From Panorpa germanica (taxonomy: Eukaryota; Arthropoda; Insecta; Mecoptera; Panorpidae), in the NCBI GenBank assembly GCA_963678705.1, contig OY783213.1, forward strand, positions 12,838,451-12,902,450: a DNA stretch of 64,000 bases, in the 5' to 3' direction. Made by a program: the position numbers and the translations under genes. The notes beneath the pieces are model-generated. The model was not told the origin of the DNA. It saw only the letters and a program-made list of their open reading frames with translations, and searched no databases. Positions 23,722 through 34,890 of the stretch are shown here, piece after piece. How positions within the stretch are numbered: position 1 is the first letter of the stretch; each line of letters opens with the position of its first letter.

Positions 23722-24230
23722 TAGACATTTTTTTTTCAAATGTATGACGTCACAAGAGAGCGTTAGGTTAAAAAACAATAAAATTAGATTTAATTAAAAT
23801 TATTACTTAAATTGTACTTTTTTGAGTCGTAGTTAATTATATTTGAGTGGCAAAGAGAAATAAAAGTAAACAAGATTTTTATTGAATTCCATATAGTAAT
23901 ATAGATCAAAAGTTTTTCATTGAAATGTTTAAAAATAAAGCGTACAGAGTGGTAGAGGTCCTGCGCATTTGAAGCCTCTTCAACAATAAATAGAACATCA
24001 AGGACTCTTCACAAGTTTTACTCCACCAAACTTAAAATAGTTTTATCCACAAGCATCCTAATTTATGAGCTTAAAAGCTCCAACAAACAAAACTTTAATC
24101 GTTTTATACCGCTTAATAACTTAAGCCACTTTTCTTCGAAGTCTACTCGTGGATTTAACCATAGGTTAGAGGCTAAGGACCCATTAATGGTTTAATAGTT
24201 TATTAACGTGTTAATAACGTTCTGTTTCAG

Positions 24231-24531
24231 TGCTTCAGACATTCAGTTCGGGTTTGAAGAGGACCACAGGAATCGTGTCTTACGAACTTATGTCAGAAAC
24301 GCTTACGCTTACCATCTAAATGAAATCTTCTCGGCTGTCCGAAACGAGTACACCGACTGGGAACGGCCGGTTCAGCATCCCATCAACATAAGGGATTCCA
24401 CGATGGAAGCACTTAGCGATGGTCATACGGTGTCCCCACTCGTTAGGGTTGGATATTTGCATGCGAGAAGAGGGGCTAAAACATATTTGTTTCACTTTGG
24501 ATATCAGAGCAAGGACAGTGACTACCCTCAG
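24231..24531 (+). CDS. Neuroligin-like gene, internal exon C
   Basis: It encodes (S)ASDIQFGFEEDHRNRVLRTY, VRNAYAYHLNEIFSAVRNEY, TDWERPVQHPINIRDST, MEALSDGHTVSPLVRVGYLH, and ends FHFGYQSKDSDYPQ. The block NEYTDWERPVQHPIN.RD and the Y(Q)xKDxDYPQ ending are, to my knowledge, diagnostic of insect neuroligins rather than gliotactin, neurotactin or true cholinesterases. It is preceded by AACGTTCTGTTTCAG and followed by CTCAG|GTATTT. It enters in phase 2 (the Ser codon spans the junction) and leaves in phase 0. The 301 bases keep the frame, with no stop. Confidence 0.94.
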
Positions 24532-24775
24532 GTATTTTACATAATATTTTGATGTTATATTTTACATATGCATATTTATTTTTACATTGCCTTATTAAAG
24601 GGAAGTGTAGAAGTATATATTTAAATTATATACCATAGTTATGCATATATACATATTTCTTTGAAGGAATTTTGAACCAAGAGCTGTGATAACGAATTCT
24701 TATCTAATGGTATCTTGTATTAAGTAAAAATGCTTTCCTCTTTTTAAATATTTTTTTAAAAACTTTCAGTATTAG

Positions 24776-25672
24776 GTAGATGATGAATCTTAGAATTACC
24801 TTGTAATATGCTTGCACCTTTCAAACGGCACGGAGTTACTACTATAGTTACAATTTTTTATATGAGAGATAAATAATGAACCTCATAATTAGGTTGTAAC
24901 AAGCCAGCAACATTACAAAGCGCTATACTTTTTTAAGAAAGAGGTTTATTAAGGAGAGACCTTGTATCATACTAGCTAGATTGATACTTTACAGCATTAC
25001 AATTTTCTATGTTATAGGTAAAGAATTAACCTTAGAATTAGCTTGTAATGTATATGCTAGCACGTTTGAAATGGCACAGAAATACAATTACAGATGCAAT
25101 ATTCTTATTACGTTGTTATAAGCTAGCAACATTGAATCTGCATAAAGACATTTGTCTATCGCAGAGGTTAAAAAAGAACCTTGTAATCAACTTGTATCAA
25201 ACTAGTCCGTTTGAATCGATACATCATTATCAGTAACAAAGTAATCTTGTAATTAGCTTGTAATAAGTTAGCAACTTTGAATCAGAACTGCGATACAGTT
25301 TTCTATGAGAAAGGTTACAAATGAACCTTGTAATCAACTTGTATCAAACTAGTAAGTTTGAATCGATACAGCATTATCAGGAAAAAAAAATCTTAGAATT
25401 AGCTTGTAACAAGTTAGCAACTTTGAATATGCACTGCGATACAGTTCTCTATGAGAGAGGTTACAAATGAACATTGGAATTCGCTTATAGTGTACACTAC
25501 GTTACAGTTTTTTAAAAGATAGGTAAAAATTGAATCTAGGAGTTAATCTGTATGGAACTAGTAGATTACAAAATGCATTGTGGTATAATTTTCTAAAAAA
25601 TAAGTAGAAATGAACCTTGGAATTATCTTGTAGCAAACTAGTAAGTTTGAAACTGCATTCAAAGAGAATTTT
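24776..25672 (+). repeat. Tandem satellite-like array, ~73-bp monomers in a ~147-bp dimer
   Basis: Degenerate units contain GAACCTTG(T/G)AAT, a (T/C)AACTTGTA/AGCTTGTA block, AACTAGT or AAGTTAGCAA, and TTTGAAT. These are followed by GATACAG and a pyrimidine-rich TTTTCTATGAGA. In the best-preserved part, GAACCTTGTAATCAACTTG recurs at 25176 and 25323, and its variant GAACATTGGAAT at 25469. That gives 147 and 146 bases. Each period holds two diverged half-units (A: CAACTTGTATCAAACTAGT; B: AGCTTGTAAYAAGTTAGCAA), a simple higher-order structure. The units degrade towards both edges. Related single monomers occur at 36455, 48535, 59258 and 61130. Confidence 0.85.
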
Positions 25673-26194
25673 CAGCTAGAATGGTTTTTGCGATGTCTTT
25701 TTTTTTCGGCAACGTTCATTACGGAACAGTGGACGCGTACCTTAGCGTTACTTATATATAACAGCACTTCCTTACGTGTTATATAGTCCCTCCTCGTATT
25801 TCGCGTACGCATCGTAGCAATAACCTCGAACGTATCGACACAAGACCCCAAAAACCATAAGCCCACATCCCACATGACACAACCCACAGCCTCCCTACCA
25901 CGAGATCAGTTTTTGGCTCAACATTTTATGCTGTACATTGTATTATAAATAAATTATGCTTTAGAACACTTTCTCTTTTCATCAACATTCTCTTTTATGT
26001 TTCATCTCTTTCTTTGTACTCTTTTTGGATAAGTTATTTATTTAATGTAGGTACGTTCTAACAATGAGTAAAGTTTATTTAATTATATACGGCCCCTAGA
26101 GAAAACATTTTATTGTTTATTTTCAAAATTTATAGGCTGCAATATTCTTTTATTCAGAAAATGTTATCAGCTTATTTTGTCTGCTATACATACT

Positions 26195-26196
<2 letters not shown>
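25673..26196. other. Intronic non-coding stretch
   Basis: No repeat or gene is recognised between the satellite array and the microsatellite. Confidence 0.5.

Positions 26197-26283
<87 letters not shown>
26197..26283. repeat. (TA)n microsatellite
   Basis: A near-pure TA dinucleotide run of about 87 bases. The apparent Tyr-Ile reading frame across it is an artefact of the repeat. Confidence 0.97.
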
Positions 26284-26285
<2 letters not shown>

Positions 26286-27342
26286 CTATATATATATTTC
26301 TATAATATCTGTTTAATAATAAATAAACGAGAAATAAATTCTTTTTTTATTTTGTTTTATTTTCTCTTTCTTTATTTAGATATGCTAACAAGGATAGTGT
26401 AGACAAGCTTGGATTTTGTGTTCTTTTCTTTTTATTCACAAACGTTCAGATCCGGTATTATTAAGTTTGTTTTAATTCAAATCAAAGTTAATCTAAGATT
26501 TAACTGCGTCCATTTAATTTTTAAACAGAATACAATTTTTATAGATATCTAGTTGACCCGAACAAACGTCCAAAAGTCGTCCGTTTCGAATCTGCTACGA
26601 ATCCTTCACGATTCTGTTACGATTCGTTTAAATTTGTTCCAATCTTACACGATTCTGGTCAACATTATTGTTGGGTTGTATAACGTTCCAAACTACAAAT
26701 ACCAATGTATAATCATTGCGGTATCTTATCAGGCTGAACTCTATTGATGTTGTAAAGTTTCTCAGGCATTTCTCTATCAACCACAACTGTCGGAGTATTG
26801 TGCATTATGGGAATCGTTACATTGCAGTCTGATTACAGTATGGGGCTGTTAGTTGCAGCAAGTAATGTGTCATTAAACATAGAACCAACAGTTGTGCAAT
26901 GTTAAATGTACAATTTCAATTAACACATAGTCTGCCAATTAAACTAACTTAGTGGTGTTCAATTTAGTTGTATGTAAAGTATATAATTTAATGTATAATC
27001 CACCCATGCTTAAAATTCTTGAAATGTAATCGTCCATAGGTTAGAAATTCTCGCATAAATTGTTATTTTCTACCTCCTATTCTGTCACCGATGGCCTCTT
27101 ACTAGGTTGACAGTTTTTATGGTGTCGTGGCTTAATATATCTGTGCTACACCACTGCCTAAAGAGTGTATGATGATGTATAACAACTAAACCTAGAAAAT
27201 ATAGCTCTGGTCGTGCATCGTATTCGAAGATTTGTGTAAGCATCTCACCCACTGTATCATCTTCTTGCACTAACTTTATTATGTAAAACGTGTAAGAAAA
27301 GAGATGAACGAACTAAGATCGATTTCCGTTGCAAGAGTTAGC

Positions 27343-27588
27343 CCCTCCTCACACGAGTCGACTGATTGCAAACGTGACTCTATAGAATTTTTAACAATAG
27401 CATATACGAGTATAAGTATTTAAATAATTTTGAATAGTATTTGTGCACATCTCTGCTCATGATGTCACCATCAAAAGCATGCAACGTAATTGCCTGCGAA
27501 CAAGAAACACAGTCGCTGAAAACGTTCTCAAAACCAGTTTAGTTTCGTGTGTGCCGTATGTTTTCTCTCACTCGTATACACTCGGAAA
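27343..27588 (-). mobile_element. Deleted copy of the PIF/Harbinger-like MITE
   Basis: It begins TTA then GCCCCTCCTCACACGAG and CGACTGATTGCAAACGTGAC. It then runs through the same interior as the 35964-36449 element in reverse (ATTTGTGCACATCTCTG, GTCGCTGAAAACGTTCTC, AAAACCAGTTTAGTTT, TTTTCTCTCACTCGTATACA). Much of one arm is deleted and the far terminus is missing. Confidence 0.7.
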
Positions 27589-28684
27589 TAATTGCTTTAA
27601 AACATTACTGTTCGATTAACTGAAATAAAAGTAAACTTTGATTACAAAAATATAGTACTTAATTACTAATTGTTAATGCGTGCGCCCTTCTATACCACCC
27701 GCAATGGACGGTATACCCACTCTTGAAGATATACCCTCTTTATATTTTTCTAGCGGACACCCTGTATAAATATATACTGAAATATAATATACATCTACTG
27801 TATATTGAATGTAAGCAATATGATTGTGTACCAATAAAAAGAAGTACATATTTCAATATACCAAAAACAAACAAAAATAGCATTTGATTTGATTTCATTG
27901 AGTTCAATATAGAAACGAACAAAAAATCAATGTTTTTATAACGCCTTCATTTATTTTATATGTTTATATGTAGGGATAAAGTATACATTTACGATTTAAT
28001 TCAATAAAAATAAAACAAAGTACAAGTATGGACATTGTAAACGAACTGAAGATAAATAGACAAAACTCAAACCAAAAAATAAAACAAGTCAAATGAAAAT
28101 GTATAAAACAACATTACCCCCCGCTCTCCCCAAACCCGGACTGTGCACATTCAAACACCGAATGTACGAAACAATAAGTAGATTCCGATAATTAATTAAA
28201 TTGCTCTCGTTTCCTTTTCCATAAGAACTTGAAAAAAGAAATAACGAAAAGGGAATAGAAAATGATTAAAAAATAGAAATATATAATACTCCTATATTCT
28301 GAATATAAGCAATCTTTTTTTTGTGCAAGTAGAAGTTTCAAAGAAAATCAGTTATTTGCATTCTTAATTAAGAGTTTTCTTTTTTTAGTAATTAACGGAT
28401 TCTTTCAAAAGGAATTATAAATACTTAATAAACTGTTATGAATTATTAAAAATCTGCAAATATAAAATTAAGCTGAAATCACTGATATTTTCTAGTAAAG
28501 TTTCTACGTTAATAAAGCTTTAAAGCTTCAAAGAGTAGTTTTATTTATTATTGGAAAACATATTCTTATACACTTATTTCCAAATCAATTATTATTTAAC
28601 ATCAAAAATAGAAGCATCTAAAATGTAACGTCTAAATCTCGGTTGAACCGGGAAAATGAAAATAATAATAACGATACTGCTACT

Positions 28685-28871
28685 AAGGGGCGGCCTTACC
28701 CATTGGGAGGCCCGGTGCGGCAGAACTTTGCGAGGCCCCGGGATGGCAGATCTTTGTAAATTACGTATATAGTAATGAATTTTTTTACTTGGGTTGTTGC
28801 GCGAGAATGCGATGCCCTTACAACTGCGAGGCCCCGGTTGCCCTGCTTGCCATCCCCTAATGCCGCCTCTG
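28685..28871. mobile_element. Short hAT-type MITE with imperfect 8-bp target repeat
   Basis: The ends are AAGGGGCGGCCTTA and, inverted from the right, CAGAGGCGGCATTAGGGG. The flanks CTGCTACT (28677-28684) and CTGATACA (28872-28879) agree at 6 of 8 positions, consistent with a worn 8-bp hAT target duplication. The interior twice contains GCGAGGCCCCGG and is far GC-richer than its surroundings. No coding capacity. Confidence 0.65.
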
Positions 28872-29471
28872 CTGATACATCAATCTAGTCATTTTAATTT
28901 GTGGTATTATTTAATAACTATCTTATATTTTTCAAGTTTTCTAAATATTAAGTTTCCTAACTGTCCTCCAAAGGTTAAACTATTTGACTGGGCTATAAAG
29001 AAAAAAAATGAAACACAAATTTCTATCGTAAAATGTTTACCCTCTTCAAAACACGACAGATTGTTGCTCAGTTCTGGAATAAAGAGCTCGGTTGACCATT
29101 TCATTATCTGAACATGATTGAAACTTTTGTTGTGCTACCCTCATTTTGAAAACATGTTTTTTTAATTGATGGCTTGTTGTGTTAGAGCGGCATGTCAATA
29201 CAACATGTTTTTTGTAAAAAGTACAAAACCGACACGAAACAAATAAAACAAATTGTTTTTTTTCTCTCTCTAGTATTACGACCATATCAAAAACTTGGGT
29301 ATATATGTAGAGTCCTTTTTCTATCTTGTCCATAATTACCATTTGATATGTTTTACAATTCTTTTAAAATTTTATTTTGTATGATTTATTATTAGCATTC
29401 ATAAACAATTGTCTTCGCAGAATGTTGCCCAATGTCTTTTACTGTCGTTCCGTTTAAGTGTTGATATGTAA

Positions 29472-29890
29472 TGCCGGTTTCACAGCAAAGAGATAAAACA
29501 ATAAAACACGAACAAACACTTGTTTTTCTGAACAAAAACACCAATGTTTATGGTACTCCAAAGAGACAGTTCTTAAAACATTTTTGTCTTTTGTTGCTGT
29601 TTTAGTAAACAAAACACATTCCCTTTTTGGATTCGGTAAAAACAAAGGAATACACGTTTGTTGCTTAGTTTGAACAAGCAGTTTTGTTTTTTGTGAACAT
29701 TTGCGATTGTCAGTTGTTGTTTATCATGTTTATAATTTTTATGGAACACACAGAAAAACACTAAAAACAAAACCAGACTGTTCAGTGTAAACAGTCTGTT
29801 TTCCAAAACAGGACTGTTTTAAAATATAACAAAACATGATTTTATTTTGTTTTTTGACAACAAAACTGTCTCTCTGATGTGAAACCGGGA
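29472..29890. mobile_element. TIR element with CCGGTTTCACA ends
   Basis: The left end is TGCCGGTTTCACAGCAAAGAG; the right end read inversely is TCCCGGTTTCACATCAGAGAG. The inverted repeat thus spans about 22 bases with few mismatches. The interior is rich in GTTTTGTTTT/AACAAAAC words that give spurious minus-strand open frames. Superfamily and target duplication are not clear. Confidence 0.65.
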
Positions 29891-30939
29891 TAAGATAAAC
29901 TAACAGCGTTTGAGAATCTGCAGTTTAAGCAGACTGACGGACCAAGTTAAAGATAATTCAAGAGGTTATATTAGAAGCAAACTCGGCACTAATTATATTT
30001 CAAAAGTCCATCAACTTTCATTACCTGTAAATAAATTAGGATTAGCTTGATGTCGTGACGAGCGAATCTAAGTGGGGCGAGCGAAGAGAAAGGCGTTGGA
30101 GGAAAAAAGGGAAGGGAGTAGTATCTGGTGTAGAGAGCGCGGTCATAAACCCATAACGCCATAACGAATGCAGGTTTACGAGTCCCTCTGAAATGGAACA
30201 GAGGGGTGTTTTTTAGGGGCCACTCTGTGCAATGGAAAAGAAGGAAGCCCATTATTAAGACGTCGTCGTAGAAGGAATTCATCATACTGTTACAAAAATA
30301 ATGTCATTGTATAAACAAGATAACTGGGATATTCCAGTTTACATTAATTAGCTTTTGACGCTTCCGAAGTTTAAGAAGTAGCAAATAAAAGCTATTATAA
30401 TAAAAAATATTCATAAAATAAAATTTCTAAAAAAATACAAATGAATCATTTTATGAATTTAACGAGATGGGTGGCTTGTTTCGTATAAATACTCATCCCT
30501 TGTTTGAATTTACCCCTAAAATGTGTTGCTTATGGTTTGAAAGTTGAAATATGGGGTGTAACTTTTATATAAAAAATGAAATACGCCTTCAGCGACTTTA
30601 TATACAGATCAACTATATAAACACATTATTTGAACATCGAAACACCATCCCGCAAAGGCTGAAAATTAACCGAGATCCGGGTGCGAAGGACCAAGATCAA
30701 TGATCAAACCCTGGGGCCGTCGGGTTGATGGTGACACAGATAAATATATTGGCATATACAACTAATAATTATTTTATATACTATCGAATTTCACAGTTAT
30801 CGAACAAAGTAGTTTACATGATCAGTTACAGATAAATAATAGTAATTAGATCGGTTCATTCAGGAGTGTAGAGTATATGGGCGTGTTAGTACATTTTAAT
30901 CGAGTAAATTATAATTCCCACTTACTGTTTTAACATTAT

Positions 30940-31420
30940 TTTGTATTTTTTATTTCAATTAAATTGTTTAGCATATGTCATTATACTCATTAGCATTATT
31001 AATTATATTTTCTTTTTAAGTTTTCTTTGTTTTTTAGAACCTTACAAGATCCAATGTTTCTAAATTAATAATACTAAATTAAAAAAAAACTATATTATAT
31101 TATAAGCTCCAAAATGAGCCAGTCTGTCAAAATGCAGTAGAATTTATATTTGAAAAAAGTTCAACGCCAGTTTATCAAAAATAAAGAAATAAAAACAATT
31201 TCTTACTAATTGTTATTAAAAACAACAATCTTAATTATTCTACATTAAATTTTGTCCAACTGTCGAACTGTCAAAATTTATATTACTAACGACGCATACG
31301 CACCTACTAAATTAGCTAAACTCAAATTAAAACCCGAATGTGACAAGGAATAGTTAGTCTGAAAACCTAAAATCTAGATTAAAATATTAAATAAAAACGT
31401 AAATTAAATATCAAAACAGT
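30940..31420 (+). repeat. Interspersed repeat family D, copy 1
   Basis: It aligns with 39535-40020 over about 480 bases. Shared landmarks are TTAAATTGTTTAGCATATG, CTCCAAAATG, TCTGTCAAAATGCAGTAGAA, TCAAAAATAAAGAAATAAAA, GTCGAACTGTCAAAATTTAT and GACGCAT(A/G)CGCACC. A third partial copy is at 41200-41275. No coding frame or terminal structure is recognised. Confidence 0.8.
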
Positions 31421-31749
31421 GAGATGGGAATGAGGCTTAATGGGCTCATTATTTAGTTAAATTATTTGCCTGTGCAAAATGGCAAAGCTTTCAAATCAGC
31501 TTATTTTCAAATATTTCTAAATTTTGTTGTTGGGCGAACCAATGCTATTAATAGACAGAATAAAATATTGGAAAAACGTATGTTCTATAATACATTGATT
31601 AATTAAGTTTTAATAACTGCGTCTTATATTAAGGCACCGCTGTGAGCAAGTCATAGCATGAAATTTAAACCTTAGTTTTAAACCATCTTTAGTTCACGAT
31701 AACAGCGTTAGATGGCTTTTCAGTCCAACACAATGAGTCTTAGTTATAT

Positions 31750-31912
31750 ACATGTCACATCACTTAATAAGTTTGTAGGATGATTGACAAATCCATATGA
31801 TATATAGATAGTACGAACCTGCATACAATAACTATCAAAATTTCATGAACTTTCGACCATTAGTTTATTAGTTAAAGTGGTTTTAGTAACACCACTTTTG
31901 TAATTTACAGAA
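31750..31912 (-). repeat. Interspersed repeat family E, inverted copy
   Basis: The reverse complement matches 2731-2896 and 37881-38075, including CTAATGGTC, ATGAAATTTT, ATATGGATTTGTCA and CCTACAAACTTATT. It is the only inverted member of the three. Confidence 0.6.
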
Positions 31913-32026
31913 CAATGAAAAAATATAGAAAACCATCTCTTGGCGAAACACTTTCCTTGCCTTAGTACTAGTAAGTAATAAGCCAGTATTTCGTTACTTA
32001 AATATTTACCGTGCCATGTTTTCCAG

Positions 32027-32300
32027 CGTCTCGGCAGTGTTCGTGGGGAAGATCTATCCTACGTGATGGGACTCCCACTTGTTGGAGGGCTTCCCATCTT
32101 TCCACAAAACTACTCAAGACAGGATATGGGCGTTGCAGAGGCTGTGTTGAATTTCTTCACTAATTTTGCAAAAACAGGTGATCCTAACGAACCCAAATCA
32201 CCACACAAATCTGATTTCGGATCTGTCAGAGAGAATTCAAGATATCGAGGGATAACGTGGGATCCATATGAAACGGGATCTCAGCAGTATCTCAGTATAG
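32027..32300 (+). CDS. Neuroligin-like gene, internal exon D
   Basis: It encodes RLGSVRGEDLSYVMGLPLVG, GLPIFPQNYSRQDMGVAEAV, LNFFTNFAKTGDPNEP, then a Lys/Ser-rich link, and ends RYRGITWDPYETGSQQYLSI. This is the C-terminal end of the cholinesterase-like domain: xxHGEDLPYVFG, FPQNYx..E...SEAVxxFWxNFAxTGxPNEP and the closing W..Y....Q.YL.I strand. In esterases the HG of HGED/HGYE carries the catalytic His; here it is Arg. The exon starts after CCATGTTTTCCAG and ends TATAG|GTAAGT, a consensus donor. It enters in phase 0 and leaves in phase 1. The next coding exon should encode the juxtamembrane stalk and transmembrane helix. Confidence 0.94.
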
Positions 32301-32542
32301 GTAAGTCAGATTTTTTATTTTCATTTTATTTTTAAATTAGAATCATTAAATGATCATTATAAAACCATTATAAATCTGCTTCGTATGTCATTAAATAAAT
32401 TCAAGTGAAATTACTAATTTAAAAAAAAAATTCTTAATGATTGGTATAAGTAACATAGAAACCAGTGGAATTATTCCTTGTCCAAAGGGCACGCACACAC
32501 GGTGTGCCTATACTGTAGCTACGACACTGACAGAAACTAACT

Positions 32543-33173
32543 AATGGGCTTGTTTCTTCATTTTTTAGTGGTCAATTTTTCAATTGTTGATTGAAATTGA
32601 TGTTAATAAATGTGTATTGGCGTGTCTATTTTATTAAATATCTAAATTTTGACGGAGATATAGCATTTAAAAATTTGAATTGTAGTTTTAGCGCTAAAAA
32701 TGGTCGACCATATTTGTATGACGTGAAATGCATTTTAACGTCAGTTATTTGTTGAGTAGGTCAGTGCTGTGGTAATGTTTAGTAGCTGTTGGTAGTCAAA
32801 TAATCAAGTCAAATCAAAGAATAATAAGTTTTTATTTTATTTAACCCTGCTAAGGCAGACATAATATTTAAATTTGATTATTCCTTGAAATGGCTGTAAA
32901 TAATATTTGATATATAAATACATATAGCAGAGATTTATGAGCTGTAAGGTTGGTAACCTTACACAAGGATTGTAATGTCACATGCACTTGGAATGTGTAC
33001 AACGTTGGATCCCTTTAATAATTAAAGAGACAAAATGACTTTTTTAATTGTTAATATCTCTTAACATATAAGGAGTTATTAAAAAATAATTGAACATTTG
33101 AGGTTCTAGTAACTCACTTTATCAATATCTAGTACACTTTTATAGAAATTAAGATATAGGACACAACCCCATT
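32543..33173 (+). repeat. Interspersed repeat family B, copy 1
   Basis: It aligns almost base for base with 59271-59834, from AATGGGCTTGT to AGGACACAACCCCATT. The second copy lacks a block of about 80 bases corresponding to about 32980-33065. A perfect 7-bp stem TAAGGTT/AACCTTA with loop GGT (32945-32961) is conserved in both. No coding capacity. The last 60 bases resemble 57240-57330. Confidence 0.85.
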
Positions 33174-34012
33174 GCGAAATTGTGCACCCAATGTGCACAA
33201 CGTGTGTAAGAACATGTTTCAAAACGAATATAAATAATTACAAAACACTCTCACCTTTAAAATATAAAATGTATGAAGTAAATAAATGAAAAATAAATAT
33301 TTTTAAGATGTAAACAACAAAAATTTGAGAGATTTATGTTCTATGAAGTTCTGATACATTCCGAGTTACCGCTTTTAAGTTATTTCTTTAAAGCGTTGCT
33401 GGAATAAAATTATGTAAAACACACAAAAGAAAATAGTATTAGGGTATTTATCAAAAGCACTTGAAACACAAGCAGGAATTTCGAGAGCTCTGCCATTGCG
33501 GTTCGTGGGATACATGCGGGCACAAAGAGCAGCCACATTATGCTGCCCTGTAACTTCTCTCTAACTCTCTGAAGAAGAAGATGAAGTAAACTTTAAGAGG
33601 AAATAGATTTTAATATTTTCATTAGGAAAATGGTGTTATATTTAATGTTTGTTAAGTTATAGATAAAATAATTAAACATAATTTTCTAAAGAAGGAAATT
33701 TACTTACAAACAATTATTTATTTAATAAGTATTTCTTAAAACCTAATTATTTATTAGGTTTTTCCTTATTCAGCATCCTTGCCAAAAGTTTTTTCATACA
33801 TAAGTTTAAATAGAACAAAATTTAAATCATTTAACTATTGTAACACTATTTATATATTTTTCTATAAGAACTACCACTACTTCAACAAGAGGTTTCATTT
33901 TAAATCAACAGAAAAGCACAACATTTTTGCAAAAAGTTGTGATATTTTTATCATCCTATATTATAATGTTCCAACTGTTTGTTTATATTCTTATGATCTT
34001 ATGATCTTATGG
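33174..34012. other. Non-coding stretch
   Basis: No exon is recognised. A GC-richer patch at 33480-33560 (CTCTGCCATTGCGG, CAGCCACATTATGCTGCC) is unassigned. Confidence 0.45.
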
Positions 34013-34834
34013 TCTTATATGTTTGGTACTGAATTTTGTATGGCAGCGCGAAAACGGCTCCGGCGATCTTTTTAAAAATTTCCTATTTCGTAGAGAAAAA
34101 AATTCTAAGACTTTTGGCGTCCCCGGATTTTTCCCTGAATTTCCTGGAAACCCGTAATTTTGGAAAAACTGGAAAAAAATTGAGCCCTTTTTTGCTGTAT
34201 CACTTGTAATTCGTAAAAGATAGAAAGTTGAAATTTTGCATGTGTATTAAGGTATTCAAAGCTGACATTTCTCAAAAATTAAAAATTCAAAAATTGACAA
34301 AGGGGGGGTTTAAGAAATTCGGGGGCCCGGTAGGGAACTTTGGAGAAAGTTTATATTCTGGATTTTAGAATAATTAAGTATAGTATTAATAAAAAAAAAT
34401 TCAAAATTTCAAAATTTTATTTGGGGGCACGGGGGCAGTATTTTCCGAGAGTAAAAATTGTGCTAGAAATTTGAAATTTTGTATATAAGCTAACGTTGGT
34501 AACTTATTTACGAATCGAAAAAAAAAATCCCAAATTTTGAAAAAAAGTTGGTCCAATAACGAATAAATTGAAAATATTTTATATTTTGTTGAAAAAAATA
34601 TATTTTTTTAGTCAATTTATATGTGTTAATGTATATGTGTGCGAGTTTATTATTTAAATTTAAAAATAGAGTTAAATATAATATGTAATTACAAATTATT
34701 TTATTGGATTCAAATGATACACGCCAAAAAGAACCTTTGTGACGAGGGTAAACTGTGATGGAATTTAAATTTTTACATGAAGTTCAAGTTACACACAAAA
34801 GACAGACGTCGCTTGCGACGGGGGTAAAAGCTAG
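34013..34834 (+). mobile_element. Non-autonomous Helitron, copy 1 of a tandem pair
   Basis: The 5' end is TCTTATATGTTTGGTACTG, followed by GCGAAAACGGCTCCGGCGAT, a phrase typical of arthropod Helitrons. The 3' end has hairpin CGTCGC-TT-GCGACG (34807-34820), a ten-base spacer and CTAG (34831-34834) followed by T, the canonical Helitron terminus. The interior has several runs of G (GGGGGGG, GGGGGCCCGG, GGGGGCACGGGGGC) and no Rep or helicase coding. A closely similar copy begins 56 bases downstream. Confidence 0.85.
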
Positions 34835-34890
34835 TATATTATAATGTCCCAGGTGTTTGAATCTATTCTTATATTCTTATATGTTTATGA

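Larger units (their letters stand above)
20382..24230 (+). other. Intron between exons B and C
   Basis: This 3,849-base intron has GT at 20382 and AG at 24229-24230, in phase 2. It holds a LINE tail (20640-21140, minus), a short SINE piece (22440-22500) and a TA-flanked MITE (23537-23721). The remaining sequence shows no coding signal. Confidence 0.85.
24532..32026 (+). other. Intron between exons C and D
   Basis: This 7,495-base phase-0 intron has GT at 24532 and AG at 32025-32026. It is the most repeat-loaded piece of the gene body: a tandem array (24776-25672), an AT microsatellite (26197-26283), a deleted PIF-like MITE (27343-27588), a hAT MITE (28685-28871), a TIR element (29472-29890) and two interspersed repeats (30940-31420, 31750-31912). 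A GC-richer patch at 30650-30730 holds the palindrome GATCAATGATC but matches nothing I recognise. Confidence 0.85.

Noticed and set aside
26113..26316. 67-codon frame with a long Tyr-Ile run
   Set aside because: It is the translation of the (TA)n microsatellite and has no flanking coding signal.
28794..29111. 105-codon frame on the + strand
   Set aside because: It starts inside the GC-rich hAT MITE and continues into AT-rich sequence; no motif or splice pattern.
29046..29806. Several minus-strand frames of 60-100 codons
   Set aside because: They arise from the GTTTTGTTTT-rich interior and flank of the TIR element; composition is Phe/Lys/Val noise.
30650..30730. GC-richer patch with CCGGGTGCGAAGG and GATCAATGATC
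   Set aside because: It looked tRNA- or SINE-like, but no A/B box spacing or second copy was found in the window.
33779..34075. 98-codon frame
   Set aside because: It is AT-rich noise running into the 5' end of Helitron copy 1; the similar C-terminal residues of the 34844 frame come from the shared Helitron sequence.
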